Shown piece by piece: positions 1 through 9,450 of a stretch of 64,000 nt of DNA; within the stretch, counting starts at the first letter, position 1; every line of letters starts with the position of its first letter. The DNA lies in assembly GCA_029821735.1 (NCBI GenBank), contig JALGSU010000015.1:1-64000 (forward strand), written 5' to 3'. Made by a program: the position numbers and the translations under genes. Under the pieces are notes generated by a model. It saw only the letters and a program-made list of their open reading frames with translations. It was not told the origin of the DNA and did not search any database. Source of the DNA: Candidatus Zipacnadia bacterium. GTDB taxonomy: Bacteria; Armatimonadota; Zipacnadia; Zipacnadales; UBA5352.

Positions 1-309
1 AAATCGTCCAGGTTGCCGGTATCGCTCGAGGTTCTGGCGCCAACTACCCACGCCCAGCGCTACGAGGCGGTCAACCATCTCGTCGAAGATCGGTCCCCCG
101 GGTGTGTCGCAGCAGCAACTGAGGCCGGCGCTGGTCGCCATGCCGCCCAGGGCCGCCAGTCGCTCGACCACCAGTGTTCGTGCGCCCATACGCCCTGCCA
201 TCACGGCCGCGCCGATACCGGCCGGACCGCCACCGCAGATGACAACGTCATACTCACCCAGCACCGGCACGCGCTGGGTGATCTGCACGGTGTCAACTTC
301 TCTGGACAT
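1..309 (-). CDS. FAD-dependent oxidoreductase, N-terminal part (truncated by window edge)
   Basis: Reading from an ATG at 309 toward position 1 gives 103 open codons with no stop, so the gene continues beyond the left edge. Residues about 21-50 form a dinucleotide-binding beta-alpha-beta unit: DVVICGGGPAGIGAA, then TLVVER, where the final acidic residue would hold the FAD ribose. This is followed by LGGMATSAG, a pattern common in FAD-dependent oxidoreductases of the FAD_oxidored group that are often found near glycan-degradation genes. No signal peptide is seen, so a cytoplasmic enzyme is likely. It lies 32 bases downstream of the Gfo/Idh gene and is probably co-transcribed with it. The substrate cannot be told from the N-terminus. 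Confidence 0.8.
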   Translation of the reverse strand, partial: MSREVDTVQITQRVPVLGEYDVVICGGGPAGIGAAVMAGRMGARTLVVERLAALGGMATSAGLSCCCDTPGGPIFDEMVDRLVALGVGSWRQNLERYRQPGRF

Positions 310-341
310 ATCATCTCACTCTCAAGTGAAGTATCCCTGCG

Positions 342-1367
342 TCAGCCGGTCTTGTTCGCCTGGTGGACTGGAACGCGGATACCCAGCGTGTATGAATCCC
401 ACAGTGCGTGCAGCATCTCCGAGGAGCGGATTGCGTCCTCAAGATCGCATATCTGCGGCGCGTCGTCACGGATCGCGGCCAGGACATTCTCCGTGCGCGT
501 ATTGTCGCCGTGCCCCGCTTCGGGGCTCGCCTCAATGGCACGCTCACCATCGGCGTCGCAGATCACGCCCGTGTACTTGTTGTCCTTGCTCATTGAGGTG
601 ATGATGGTGCCGTGCGTGCCCTGGATGATCGCCACGGTCGGGTTGCGCAAGCCCAACTGGGACGTGCTGCCCGCACGCATGGTCGCCATCGCATCGTTCT
701 CGAAAACCCCCAGCGCGTATGTTCCATATGGCTTGCGGTAGGCGAACACCTCAGTGGCATCGCCCATCATATAGCGCGCGTAGTCGAAGACATGCGTGGG
801 TCCACACGCCTCGGAGCTTGGCAGGTAGCGCCCGCCCTTATCGCACAGGTACCGGGTCATGTCCACGCGCGGCTGGCCTATCTTCTCTGGATCGAAGGGG
901 TGGTTCCAAGTGAACTGGCCGGCAAACAGGTCACCGATCGCGCCCTCGTCAAGCAAGCGCCTGACCTCGATGCTCACCGGGTAGTAGCGCAGCGAGTATG
1001 CCACTGCGACCTTGGGCTCCGGGCACTTCCACCGCCAGAAGCGCAGGAACCGGCATTCCTCCAGATTGTAGCCGGTCGGCTTCTCGGTGACGATGTGCTT
1101 GCCTGCCTCCAGCGCATCGGCGATCTCCTGCGCGTGCCGGTGGCTCGGTGTGCAGATGTCCACCAGTTGGACATTCTCACTCGCCAGTCCCTCACGGTAG
1201 TCCTCAGAAATCACGATGTTCTTCGGCAACTCGGTCTCGTCGCGAGTCGTCTCAGCGACATCACGAGCGACATCGACGAGCATCACGATCTCCGCGTCAT
1301 CGCGTTCCTGCCAGGCCTTGATGTGTCCACGCGACACGTTCCCACAGCCGATCACTGCTACTTTCAC
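342..1367 (-). CDS. Gfo/Idh/MocA family NAD(P)-dependent oxidoreductase
   Basis: A 341-residue cytoplasmic protein with the usual two-domain length of the family. The N-terminal Rossmann fold is clear: VIGCGNVSRGH at residues 5-15, then VDICTPSHRH, and the family-defining EKP at 95-97 with the lysine expected at the active site. The C-terminal half has the expected alpha/beta substrate domain. The start is GTG at 1367, with only a weak purine-rich stretch upstream. It sits between a BNR-repeat secreted protein and an FAD oxidoreductase on the same strand, which suggests oxidation or epimerisation of a sugar or inositol released by the secreted proteins. The exact substrate is unknown. Confidence 0.88.
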   Translation of the reverse strand: MKVAVIGCGNVSRGHIKAWQERDDAEIVMLVDVARDVAETTRDETELPKNIVISEDYREGLASENVQLVDICTPSHRHAQEIADALEAGKHIVTEKPTGYNLEECRFLRFWRWKCPEPKVAVAYSLRYYPVSIEVRRLLDEGAIGDLFAGQFTWNHPFDPEKIGQPRVDMTRYLCDKGGRYLPSSEACGPTHVFDYARYMMGDATEVFAYRKPYGTYALGVFENDAMATMRAGSTSQLGLRNPTVAIIQGTHGTIITSMSKDNKYTGVICDADGERAIEASPEAGHGDNTRTENVLAAIRDDAPQICDLEDAIRSSEMLHALWDSYTLGIRVPVHQANKTG

Positions 1368-1397
1368 TGCGGTCGCCCCCGTGACTTGGTGATGTGC

Positions 1398-3809
1398 TTA
1401 CTCGGCAATTGCTTGCGCGAAATCGCTGGTCTCGACCAGTTTCCAGGTCTTGCCGCCGTCTCTCGATGTCACTATCGCCCGATGGTGGTACTTGTCCGGG
1501 AAATCGTCCTGGTAGGTCAGGTCGCTTGTCCAGTGATTGTATGACAGATAAAGATTCCCAGATCGGTCGATCGTCAACTTGTGGTAGTAGATCGAGTAGC
1601 CCGGCACGGGGGGCACAACGATCGGCTGCGCGGGCCCCCACTCCTCGCCCTTTGGCTTGGCCTGCACCGACAGCGCGGCGAATGTCTGGTCGGGCAGATG
1701 TTCGTCGGGAGTGCGCCTCCACTGCCTGAATGCGCTATAAAGCGTGTCGTCGGGGCCGCATACCAGCGAGATGTAGGTCTGGCGGCCGTCGCCATCCTCA
1801 TCGGTATCTTCGGTAATGTGGCCCGCGCTCAGGGCCTCCACCGGCTCGGTCCAGCCGCCGTAAGCGTCATCAGGCTGCAGGGAGTGCACGTAGTGGAACG
1901 GTTGACCATGCGAGCCGATCAGCACGTGCAGATAGCCCTCGGAGTCCTGCGTGATCGCCGGGACGTTGTGCACGTCGTTGACGGGAGGCCCGTAGCCCAG
2001 CAGGACCTTCGCACCCACCGTGCGCGTGGCGTGATCCAGCGTCGCGACGTAGGTCGGCACGCCGGGCGCGTCGTCGGGCGCGATCTCGCCCCAGACGATG
2101 TGGGTATTGCCGCCGCGCGTGGCCATGGACGCCGGCCCGCCGGAGTGCTGACATGACCCCAGACAACCGGGGGCGACGAAGATCGGCTCGCCAAGCTCCA
2201 GCGCGCCATCGCGCTTCTCTGGGAGGTAGATGTTCAGATCGTTGTAGCCCGCGAAGCGGGCCGGATGAGCCTCAGTGAAGGTGTACGTCAGGATCGGCGG
2301 CACGCGATCAAGCGCGTTGTGGCCGGTGAACTGCTCGATGTCGAAAGCTGAGCCCGGCAGCGGCTCGACCAGGAAAGTCTCGCCACGATCGGGCGTGTAG
2401 ATGACCATGCTCTGCCGTGTGCTCTCGAGCACGCCACGCACGATCGTGTACGCCCAGCCCTCACCGTCGAAGGCCCATTTCGCGCCCTGGAATCCGCCGC
2501 CGCCATAGGCCGTACGGTAGTCCGGGAACGCCGCACGGATCGCATCAATGAACGGGCGCTCGATCCATCCGTCGTCCTCGAGCACGAACAGGGAGTTGGT
2601 CCCATACATGCTCACGGTGCGCTCGCGGATGAACGGCCGATTCTCCTCGTTGAAGTACACTTCGTTGGTCATGTAGTCGGGTGCGTATCCGAACTGCACG
2701 TTCTCGTGTTCGTAACGACGCAACGTGATCGGCAGATCGAGCGGCTTGCCCACTGGGCTCTCCCCCACCCGTATCTCCACCGCCCGGGACACTGTCAACT
2801 CGGGCTCCTCGATCGATGTCGCGATGAGACTGACCCCTAACGCGTCGCCAATCCCGCAGCCCGCAGCGGCAGTCACGCACGTGAGAACCTTGACACTTGC
2901 ACCCGACTTGAAAAGTTCCGCTCCGTCAGGCTCCAGTATCTCGGCCATCAGGCCATCATCGGCTTTCACCGACAGCTCGAACGCGCTCGCAACCTTACCC
3001 GTGTTGCGCAAGGTCCACTCGATGACGGCTTCGTCACCGGGATTCAGATAGCGGGCCTGCCGGTATGGCAGCAGCAGCCAGCGCAGGTCCTCAGCCACAA
3101 AGTGCGCGTCCGGCTCAGTGGTCCACTGCTTGACGCCACTGATCTCCATCTTGACGTCAAGGTGCTCGATGTCGAACCGCCACACTCCACCACGCTCTCC
3201 CTCTTCGACCTCCAGCGTCTGCTCCTCACCGGTCGTGGACAGGTCAAACTGATAGATCAGTTCGCCCTTCTCATCGTACAACGGCATCTGCCCACGACCG
3301 GGGTCATGCAGCGCGTATGCCATGATCTTGAAGGCCTTCGCCGGTGGCATGAAGTAGAGTTGGCCAGCTGGCTCACCATGGCTGAATGTGATATCGCCAG
3401 CCACAACCGCCCGGTCCACGTTCGCCTCCAGACCCCAAACGAAATCCCCGCCCGCGCCCGCGATCTGGAGCCGGCATATCCCGGCCTCCTCGACAGCGAC
3501 AGTAAGCTGCGCAGTCTGCGGCTCGCCATACCCGCCGCCCTTCTCGAGCTTGCCATCATCAGGGATCGTCAGCGTGCCGAGTTCCGTGCCCTGCGCGGTG
3601 AACAGCACCGCGGTGAGCACATCGGCCCCGCTGTAGATATTCAGATCCCGCTTGTGCATGGTGATGGTCAATTCGCCCTGCGCCGCCTGCATGCTGACGA
3701 CCTTGCCCCCGCGTGCGGCTGTCGGGATCGTGAACGCCCATGCGCTCGACGCCAGCATGATCAGGGCAAGTGCTGTCGCGGCTCGCAGAACGGGTCGCGG
3801 TGACTGCAT
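1398..3809 (-). CDS. Secreted BNR/Asp-box repeat protein (sialidase-like beta-propeller)
   Basis: I place the start at the ATG at 3809 because it follows AGGAGG at good spacing and opens a clear signal peptide (residues 1-25, ending SSAWA). The frame stays open further upstream, but that stretch overlaps the preceding gene in another frame and is not protein-like. The 803-residue product has beta-sandwich-like N-terminal sequence to about residue 400, then a region of repeated short strands. A textbook Asp-box, SRDGGKTW, lies near residue 785. Such propellers occur in sialidases and in many non-catalytic carbohydrate-binding proteins. No sialidase arginine triad could be recognised, so the catalytic role is open. 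It lies 38 bases downstream of the DUF4091 gene. Confidence 0.75.
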   Translation of the reverse strand: MQSPRPVLRAATALALIMLASSAWAFTIPTAARGGKVVSMQAAQGELTITMHKRDLNIYSGADVLTAVLFTAQGTELGTLTIPDDGKLEKGGGYGEPQTAQLTVAVEEAGICRLQIAGAGGDFVWGLEANVDRAVVAGDITFSHGEPAGQLYFMPPAKAFKIMAYALHDPGRGQMPLYDEKGELIYQFDLSTTGEEQTLEVEEGERGGVWRFDIEHLDVKMEISGVKQWTTEPDAHFVAEDLRWLLLPYRQARYLNPGDEAVIEWTLRNTGKVASAFELSVKADDGLMAEILEPDGAELFKSGASVKVLTCVTAAAGCGIGDALGVSLIATSIEEPELTVSRAVEIRVGESPVGKPLDLPITLRRYEHENVQFGYAPDYMTNEVYFNEENRPFIRERTVSMYGTNSLFVLEDDGWIERPFIDAIRAAFPDYRTAYGGGGFQGAKWAFDGEGWAYTIVRGVLESTRQSMVIYTPDRGETFLVEPLPGSAFDIEQFTGHNALDRVPPILTYTFTEAHPARFAGYNDLNIYLPEKRDGALELGEPIFVAPGCLGSCQHSGGPASMATRGGNTHIVWGEIAPDDAPGVPTYVATLDHATRTVGAKVLLGYGPPVNDVHNVPAITQDSEGYLHVLIGSHGQPFHYVHSLQPDDAYGGWTEPVEALSAGHITEDTDEDGDGRQTYISLVCGPDDTLYSAFRQWRRTPDEHLPDQTFAALSVQAKPKGEEWGPAQPIVVPPVPGYSIYYHKLTIDRSGNLYLSYNHWTSDLTYQDDFPDKYHHRAIVTSRDGGKTWKLVETSDFAQAIAE

Positions 3810-3847
3810 ACGAGTTCCTCCTATGGCGCTGCCTGTTGCGTCCTGGG

Positions 3848-6171
3848 TTAGCCTCGCAGGTCCACGAGGCACTGAAGTATCTCCACACGAAGGCGGTCGG
3901 CTGTGTCCGAGCCATTCACGGGGCCTGCGTAGGGCTCCTCGCCGATCACTTCGGCGACACCGTCGGTAAGAATGATCTCGGCGCGCGTCACAGCGGCAGC
4001 AGCTCTCCCGGCGGCTTTCGCCTCTGCCACGGCCTCCGAGAGCATGTGCAGATACTCGTAGTCGGCAATGCCCTGGCGCCAGGCGTCCCAGCGCTTGGAG
4101 CCGATCATGCCGGCTTTGCCGCCGTAGACCATCGCGTAGCTGACGCCGGTCGTGTAGTCGCTGAGCGTAGTCGCACGACTGTCGGTGTAGACCCACATGC
4201 CGACACCACTGAGCCCATAGTCCCAGGTCTTCCAGGAGAACCAGCGGTAGTACCCGAAGGGCGGAGCGTTCTTCTCGCTGGCGCACACATACATCCACGA
4301 GGGCAACTTCGTTCGCAGGAACAGACTTGAGCCGCCCTTCTCCGTCACGTTCCCCAGACTCGGGCAGATCATGTCCACATACGGAAGGCCGGCCTCAAGC
4401 GACTTGGCTGTGACGCGAGGCGTCGGGTCGGCCCAGACCAGCATGTTCGGATCCACCTTCTTCAGCATCCGGCTCGCCGGCAGGTAGACTTCGTTCCATT
4501 TCTCGTCCCCGGGCTCGTCGATCCAGTACCACGCGAACTGATCGGTCCCGATGCCCTTGGTGGCGAGGAAATCGCGCATCTGAATCACATACTGAGTGAA
4601 CGCGTTCTCCCAGACTGGTCCGCCGAACGCCGACGTGCCAATCCGGTCGAAGCCGAACTCGAAGCCGGGCCAGATCAGCCACAGTCGCGTCTCGGGATTG
4701 AGGTCGATCAGACCCGAGAGTTTGGTGAAGTCCATCGGCGGCAGATTGCCCGCTGCGTCGGGCGCAGGCTTCGGCAGATACCGGTGATTCACAGTCATTG
4801 ACGTGTTGTAGTGATCCACCAGATCACGCGCCGCGTCCGCCTCGTGACCGACAACCGGCGCCTCGTCGAGATACGACCATGAATTGCTGTGCAGCGTCGT
4901 GTCATCCGGGAAACGCACCGGCCACACGCGCAATTTCACCGGAACCGTCGCGACTGCCTCGCCCTGCCTCGAGATGGTGACGGTAGACGTGTAATCGCCC
5001 GGTTCAACTTCGATACCACGCGTGCGGAAGGTCAGCCAGATGCGCTTGCTTATTCCTGACTTGAGCACGAAAGGTCCCTCGCGCGCCGGGACTATCGCGT
5101 CGTCGCGGTAGTTGTAGCCGAAGCCCTCCACATGGACGACCTGATCGATCTGCAGCACATCGGCGGCGGCCAGCGCGCCCGGACCATCGAAATCAGCGGC
5201 GGCCAGGTCCAGCTCAACCGGTCATGTCCACGGCGACCGTGGCGCCCAGTGCGTCGGCAGCAGGCGCGTCCGGGAGGTGCAGCCACTCCCAGTCTGGGTG
5301 CTCCCAGACTACGAAGGGCTGGTCCGGCCACTGCGCGGCGTTCATGCGCGCGATGGCCTCAAATACCGCGGTGTCAGCCGGCCGGTATGGCGGCCCCTGG
5401 CTGTAGTCAGGTTCGTAGACATCCGTGTCTCCGAGGGCGCTGCGTTCTCCCGCCTCAACTGCCTCGCCCACGGCATTGACGACAGCCTGATCGCCGACCA
5501 GTTCCCCGCGCTCATCGATGGCCGCCGATACCTCTCTCAGGATGGTCAACGTAGCGTTCTTCTGCGTTACCCAAGCGATCCTGTCGGTAGCCCAGGCACG
5601 CACTGCCTCAGCATCGAGGACCTCGTCAGACGCGTAGACTGCGATCGCAGAAGGAGAAGAACCCTCCGAAGATGATCGCGATGCGCACATAGCGTCCCCA
5701 GCCCTTCAGATCATCGACCACAAAGCGATGGTTGAGGTGCTTGTCCTGAGGCAGAGACTCGGTGAACACATCCCCCATGTAGCGGTAGCTCTGCCCATCC
5801 TCGCTCACGAAGGCGAGTGCACTGGCAGGGAATGTCACCTGCGCGCCACCGGTGACAGTGTCGAAGGTGATCGCGCCAATCGGCGCTGCCTCACCGAGAT
5901 CGATGTCCACGAGGATGACGCGTTCCCGGTGCATCTGCCAACCGACGGTTCCCGGCTCCGTCCAGACACACCCGTTGTACAGGCCGTCGGTGAGTTGGAA
6001 GGGATCGTCCTCATCGGTGGAGTACCGGTACTTCGGTGTCGGGTCGTATACACACTCCAGACCGGCGGCCAGGTTTACGCCCTCAGTCGGCTGGCGGACC
6101 GGTTCGTCCTGGGCATTGGCGGCGATTCCCGCGGCAAACATGACACACAGGGCAAGGGAGATACATCTCAT
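3848..6171 (-). pseudogene. DUF4091 secreted glycoside-hydrolase-like protein, broken by two frameshifts
   Basis: Three consecutive frames together read as one protein of about 775 residues. The first runs from ATG 6171 with a signal peptide (MRCISLALCVMFAAGIAANAQ) and a discoidin-like beta-sandwich up to about 5645. The second covers about 5645-5222. The third covers about 5220-3848 and ends in a DUF4091 domain with SKRWDAWRQGIADYEYL. The sequence is coherent across both joins: IIFGGFFSFC runs on into IAVYASDEV, and VAVDMTG into ELDLAAADFDGPG. Each join could be repaired by a change of one or two bases. Either the gene is decaying or these are sequencing or assembly errors. DUF4091 proteins are thought to be TIM-barrel glycosidases. 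The gene begins 9 bases after the preceding stop. Confidence 0.75.
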
Positions 6172-6180
6172 CGGTATGTT

Positions 6181-8280
6181 TCATCCTCTCGATGGTGGTG
6201 CGAAGAGATGATTGAGTGTGGCGAGACGCCCGACGTCGCGCAGTTCATCGGGCACCCACGCGGGCATTTCCAGATCATACGGGTTCGGTGTGATGGTCAC
6301 CGGCTTCAGCGTCCAGGTGCCAAAGGCCGCCAACCCCCCGGTGATTTCCGGTAGACTCCCGTTCACAAGGTCATACGTGCAACTCGCGGGAAGACCGGCG
6401 CAGACGACCATGCTCTGCTTGGTCTCGCGCCCCGCAGGCGAATCATACGTAATCGTGATGGGTCCGATGGTCGCCCCTGCGCACACAGTCGCATTGCAGG
6501 TGGTCGCGGACGCGTCATCGGTGACCGGCTTGAGCAATACGGTCAGGAACGCGTCGGGCTCGTTGTCCTCATCCGCATTGCCGCGCCCGTTAACCTCACT
6601 CCGTCCGCGCGCGGTGATCACCGTCGGGCCGATGCGTTTCGTGCTGCTGAAGTTCCATTCGAGTATCCAGTCGCCCGAACCCTCAACGAACGGGTAGCCG
6701 CCCTGTTCCAGCATATCGGACATCTGCTGGTTGACTTGCGCGGAGACCCCGGGGATGTTCATCGTGTTCACTCCGGCGAACCGCTGCTCGGGAGCCAGAG
6801 GTCGGTAGAGACGCGAACCGGTCACCAGGCAACTGTATGTCAGCTTCACGGTTCCGGCCTTCTCAGGATCATCGTACTTGAAGACGACTTCGCCAGTGAG
6901 GCGGCTGATCATGACCGCGTTGCTCTGGCGGCCCCACTGGTCATTGACCACAATTGGGCCCGTGGTGCCGAGGGGAATCAGCGCGCGGAATGGCGCTCCA
7001 TTGCCGCCCGAGACGCTGGTGAACTGCGCTGGTTGGCCTCCGCAATAGACCTTCGATTCGTCCGCCCGCCCGAGGGCACCGTAGAGCATCACCTCGTAGT
7101 TGGGCCGGTCATCGTGAACCGGCCAGACCTGGGCGGTGTCGATGTGCGGGGCCAGCGAGTAGGTCGGGTCGTCGTAGTAGATATTGTAGCCGGGCATGCC
7201 CCCGTGGACCGGGTCCATGAGGTACTGCGGACGCTTGATGATGTACCCCAACGCGTCCAAGAAGCTCTGGGCCCGACGCGGGGGATCGGTGTCCCACGGG
7301 TCGTAGATGTTCGCGCCGGTCAAGCGCTCGAGGTAGCGCTTGAGCCAGTCAATCCCCCACGGATCCCCGACCGTACCCGTGAACCCGAAGTAGAACGAGG
7401 CGCCCTTCTTCTTCAGGATCGGCCACATGCCCGTGACCAAATCCATACTGGCGCAGGTGTAGAAGAAGACCGCAGCGTTGTTGGGCATAGAGGGGATATT
7501 CTTGTCGAACCATGTATCGTACACATCAACGCCGGTGACGATCGCAACCGGGGCTTTCGTGACCTTGTCACGTATCACGGAACGCTGCAACGCGATCTGC
7601 CCGTCCACCATCCAGTTGTAGTATTCGACCAGGCTGCTCACGTTCGTGGTCTGATGCTGCTCGGCCACCACCATGAAGTGCGTGCTATCCGAGTTGGTGC
7701 CACCGTGTGCGTCAACGATCGTGACAGCGGCGTCGGACATCTCAAGGAACGCCTTAACCCCGCCCCTGCGCTCGATCACTGTGTAGTTTGCATGCTCCAA
7801 CATCCGCTGAATGTGGCGGTCCGGGTCGTCAACAATCCCGCCGTCCGTGTCAATGATCAGCGCCTTCGTTCCCGGGACCACTTCCCCGATACAGCGCAGC
7901 TTCCCAGGGACGGCCTGCATAACCGGGATCACCGCGGAACCAAGTTGCGGGCCTCCCGCGCCTTTCACCCCCGGCTGGTAGTCCACGAAGCGCACCGTGA
8001 TGCCAATGACGGTCTTCGCCTCAATGGCATTGCCGTCAACCACCGCGCTTGCGATGTCCGGACGCGCCACCAGCCAGTCCGCAAAAGCCGCCTCGTCGGG
8101 GTCATTCGGTTGGGCGACCACCATCTCGAACCACTTGTCGCCAGTCTCATCCACGGTCACCGCCAACGCCTCCGCGGCCATCTCGACCATTGGATCCGGT
8201 TGCGCACAGACCGGACCCGCGCCCGCTGCGACCACCAGCAATGCAACAACGACCGCCAGTTGCCCTGAGACTCGCAGCAT
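6181..8280 (-). CDS. Secreted protein with a clan CD peptidase-like His/Cys dyad
   Basis: A 699-residue protein starting at ATG 8280, chosen because GGAGG lies 8 bases upstream and the next residues form a signal peptide (MLRVSGQLAVVVALLVVAAGAG). In the middle, KALIIDTDGG opens a Rossmann-like segment. It is followed by a hydrophobic strand ending in DAHGG (His about 192) and another ending in FFYTCAS (Cys about 276). A hydrophobic strand followed by His-Gly, then another followed by Cys, is the signature of clan CD cysteine peptidases (gingipain, clostripain, caspase, CHAT). The C-terminal 200 residues look like beta-sandwich domains. Catalysis is inferred only. It is the first gene of the minus-strand block that runs to the left edge. 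Confidence 0.6.
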   Translation of the reverse strand: MLRVSGQLAVVVALLVVAAGAGPVCAQPDPMVEMAAEALAVTVDETGDKWFEMVVAQPNDPDEAAFADWLVARPDIASAVVDGNAIEAKTVIGITVRFVDYQPGVKGAGGPQLGSAVIPVMQAVPGKLRCIGEVVPGTKALIIDTDGGIVDDPDRHIQRMLEHANYTVIERRGGVKAFLEMSDAAVTIVDAHGGTNSDSTHFMVVAEQHQTTNVSSLVEYYNWMVDGQIALQRSVIRDKVTKAPVAIVTGVDVYDTWFDKNIPSMPNNAAVFFYTCASMDLVTGMWPILKKKGASFYFGFTGTVGDPWGIDWLKRYLERLTGANIYDPWDTDPPRRAQSFLDALGYIIKRPQYLMDPVHGGMPGYNIYYDDPTYSLAPHIDTAQVWPVHDDRPNYEVMLYGALGRADESKVYCGGQPAQFTSVSGGNGAPFRALIPLGTTGPIVVNDQWGRQSNAVMISRLTGEVVFKYDDPEKAGTVKLTYSCLVTGSRLYRPLAPEQRFAGVNTMNIPGVSAQVNQQMSDMLEQGGYPFVEGSGDWILEWNFSSTKRIGPTVITARGRSEVNGRGNADEDNEPDAFLTVLLKPVTDDASATTCNATVCAGATIGPITITYDSPAGRETKQSMVVCAGLPASCTYDLVNGSLPEITGGLAAFGTWTLKPVTITPNPYDLEMPAWVPDELRDVGRLATLNHLFAPPSRG

Positions 8281-8374
8281 TGTGGCCACCTCCGGCAATT
8301 CCCGTCCCAGGCCCCGCCCCGTGGCGGGCCCGTCCCCGCTTGTCAGTTCGTCTTTGCAGTGCTATTGCCCTGCA

Positions 8375-8405
8375 CAAGCACCCACATCTGGAAGGAGTGT
8401 GCTTG
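8375..8405. repeat. 7-bp inverted repeat in divergent intergenic region
   Basis: CAAGCAC at 8375-8381 is matched by GTGCTTG at 8399-8405 across a 17-base spacer. It lies in the 177-base gap between the divergent genes starting at 8280 and 8458, so it could be an operator half-site pair or a leader hairpin. No convincing promoter boxes were recognised. The rest of this gap shows only the two ribosome binding sites. Confidence 0.25.
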
Positions 8406-8457
8406 CGCGCGGGGAAAGGTTACCTGACGCCCCACCCTATCGACGCGGAGGCCCCAG

Positions 8458-9350
8458 ATGCCCGAACGAACCGTCCTGGTCACCGGAGCGGCTGGTTTCA
8501 TAGGCTCGCACGTGACCGAAGCGCTGTTGGCCCGTGGCGACCGGGTCATCGGCCTCGACAACTTCGAGCCGAACTACGATCCGGATATCAAGCGAGCCAA
8601 CCTCGCGAGCGCTCTGAGCGACGAGCGTTTTGAGCTGATTGAGGGCGACATCCGCGACCCGCAGGCCCTTGAGGCGCGTCACTGACTGATCCTGAGGGCT
8701 ACTACGCGACCAACGTGCTGGGGACGATCAGCGTTCTGCAGGCTGCGGCCAGACGAGGTGTGAGCCAAGTCGTCTTTGGCTCATCGTCCTCAGTCTACGG
8801 GGCTACAAACACCGTCCCTTTCAGTGAGGACCAGCCGACAGACCGACCGATTTCGCCATACGCCGCGACGAAATGCGCCGCCGAGTTGGCGTGCTATACC
8901 TGGCACCACCTCTACGGAATCCCGACCGTCTGCCTGCGCTTCTTCACAGTCTATGGCCCACGCCAGCGCCCCGATCTGGCGATCCACCGTTTCGTGGTGC
9001 GCGAGGGGCAACCCATCCCCCGCTTTGGCGACGGGTCAAGTTCCCGCGACTACACGTATGTCGCCGACATCGCCCGCGGCGTGCTGGCCGCGCTTGATCT
9101 CGATGCGGGCTACCAGGTGATCAATCTGGGCAACTCGAGCCCGGTGACACTGGCTGAGCTCATAGGCCTCGTGGCCGACGCCACCGACGTGGTTCCGGCT
9201 ATCGAGGAAATGGCCGCGCGCGCAGGCGACGTGCCTCGCACCTATGCGGACATAGGCAAAGCCGGCCGACTGCTGGGGTGGGTGCCCGAGTGGAGCATGG
9301 CGGACGGCTTGCGCGAGTTTGTCGCCTGGTATGACCGGACATTCGCCTGA
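8458..9350 (+). pseudogene. NAD-dependent nucleotide-sugar epimerase with internal deletion and frameshift
   Basis: The ATG at 8458 follows GGAGG. The first 75 codons carry the Rossmann motif TGAAGFIGS and then EGDIRDPQALEA before a stop at 8683-8685. A second frame resumes with ASLTDPEGYYATNVLGT and runs to 9350 with SSSSVYG, the catalytic YxxxK as YAATK, and a normal C-terminus. Family members of the UDP-glucuronate 4-epimerase type have about 20 further residues here, including the VVHLAAQAGVR strand. So roughly 60 bases appear to be missing and the frame is broken. As written, no functional enzyme would be made. An assembly error is equally possible. It is followed by phosphofructokinase on the same strand. 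Confidence 0.8.
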
Positions 9351-9450
9351 TTGCGCAAGCTGCCAGGCAGGCCAATAGCAGGGAAACTGACGCCCCATCG
9401 CCAATTATCCGATAGTGAGCAACGCAGCGCGCCACGCAGGAGCAGGGATC

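Noticed and set aside
3810..4298. N-terminal extension of the BNR-repeat gene
   Set aside because: It overlaps the DUF4091 coding frame, is Arg/Cys-rich, and the signal peptide with AGGAGG begins at 3809.
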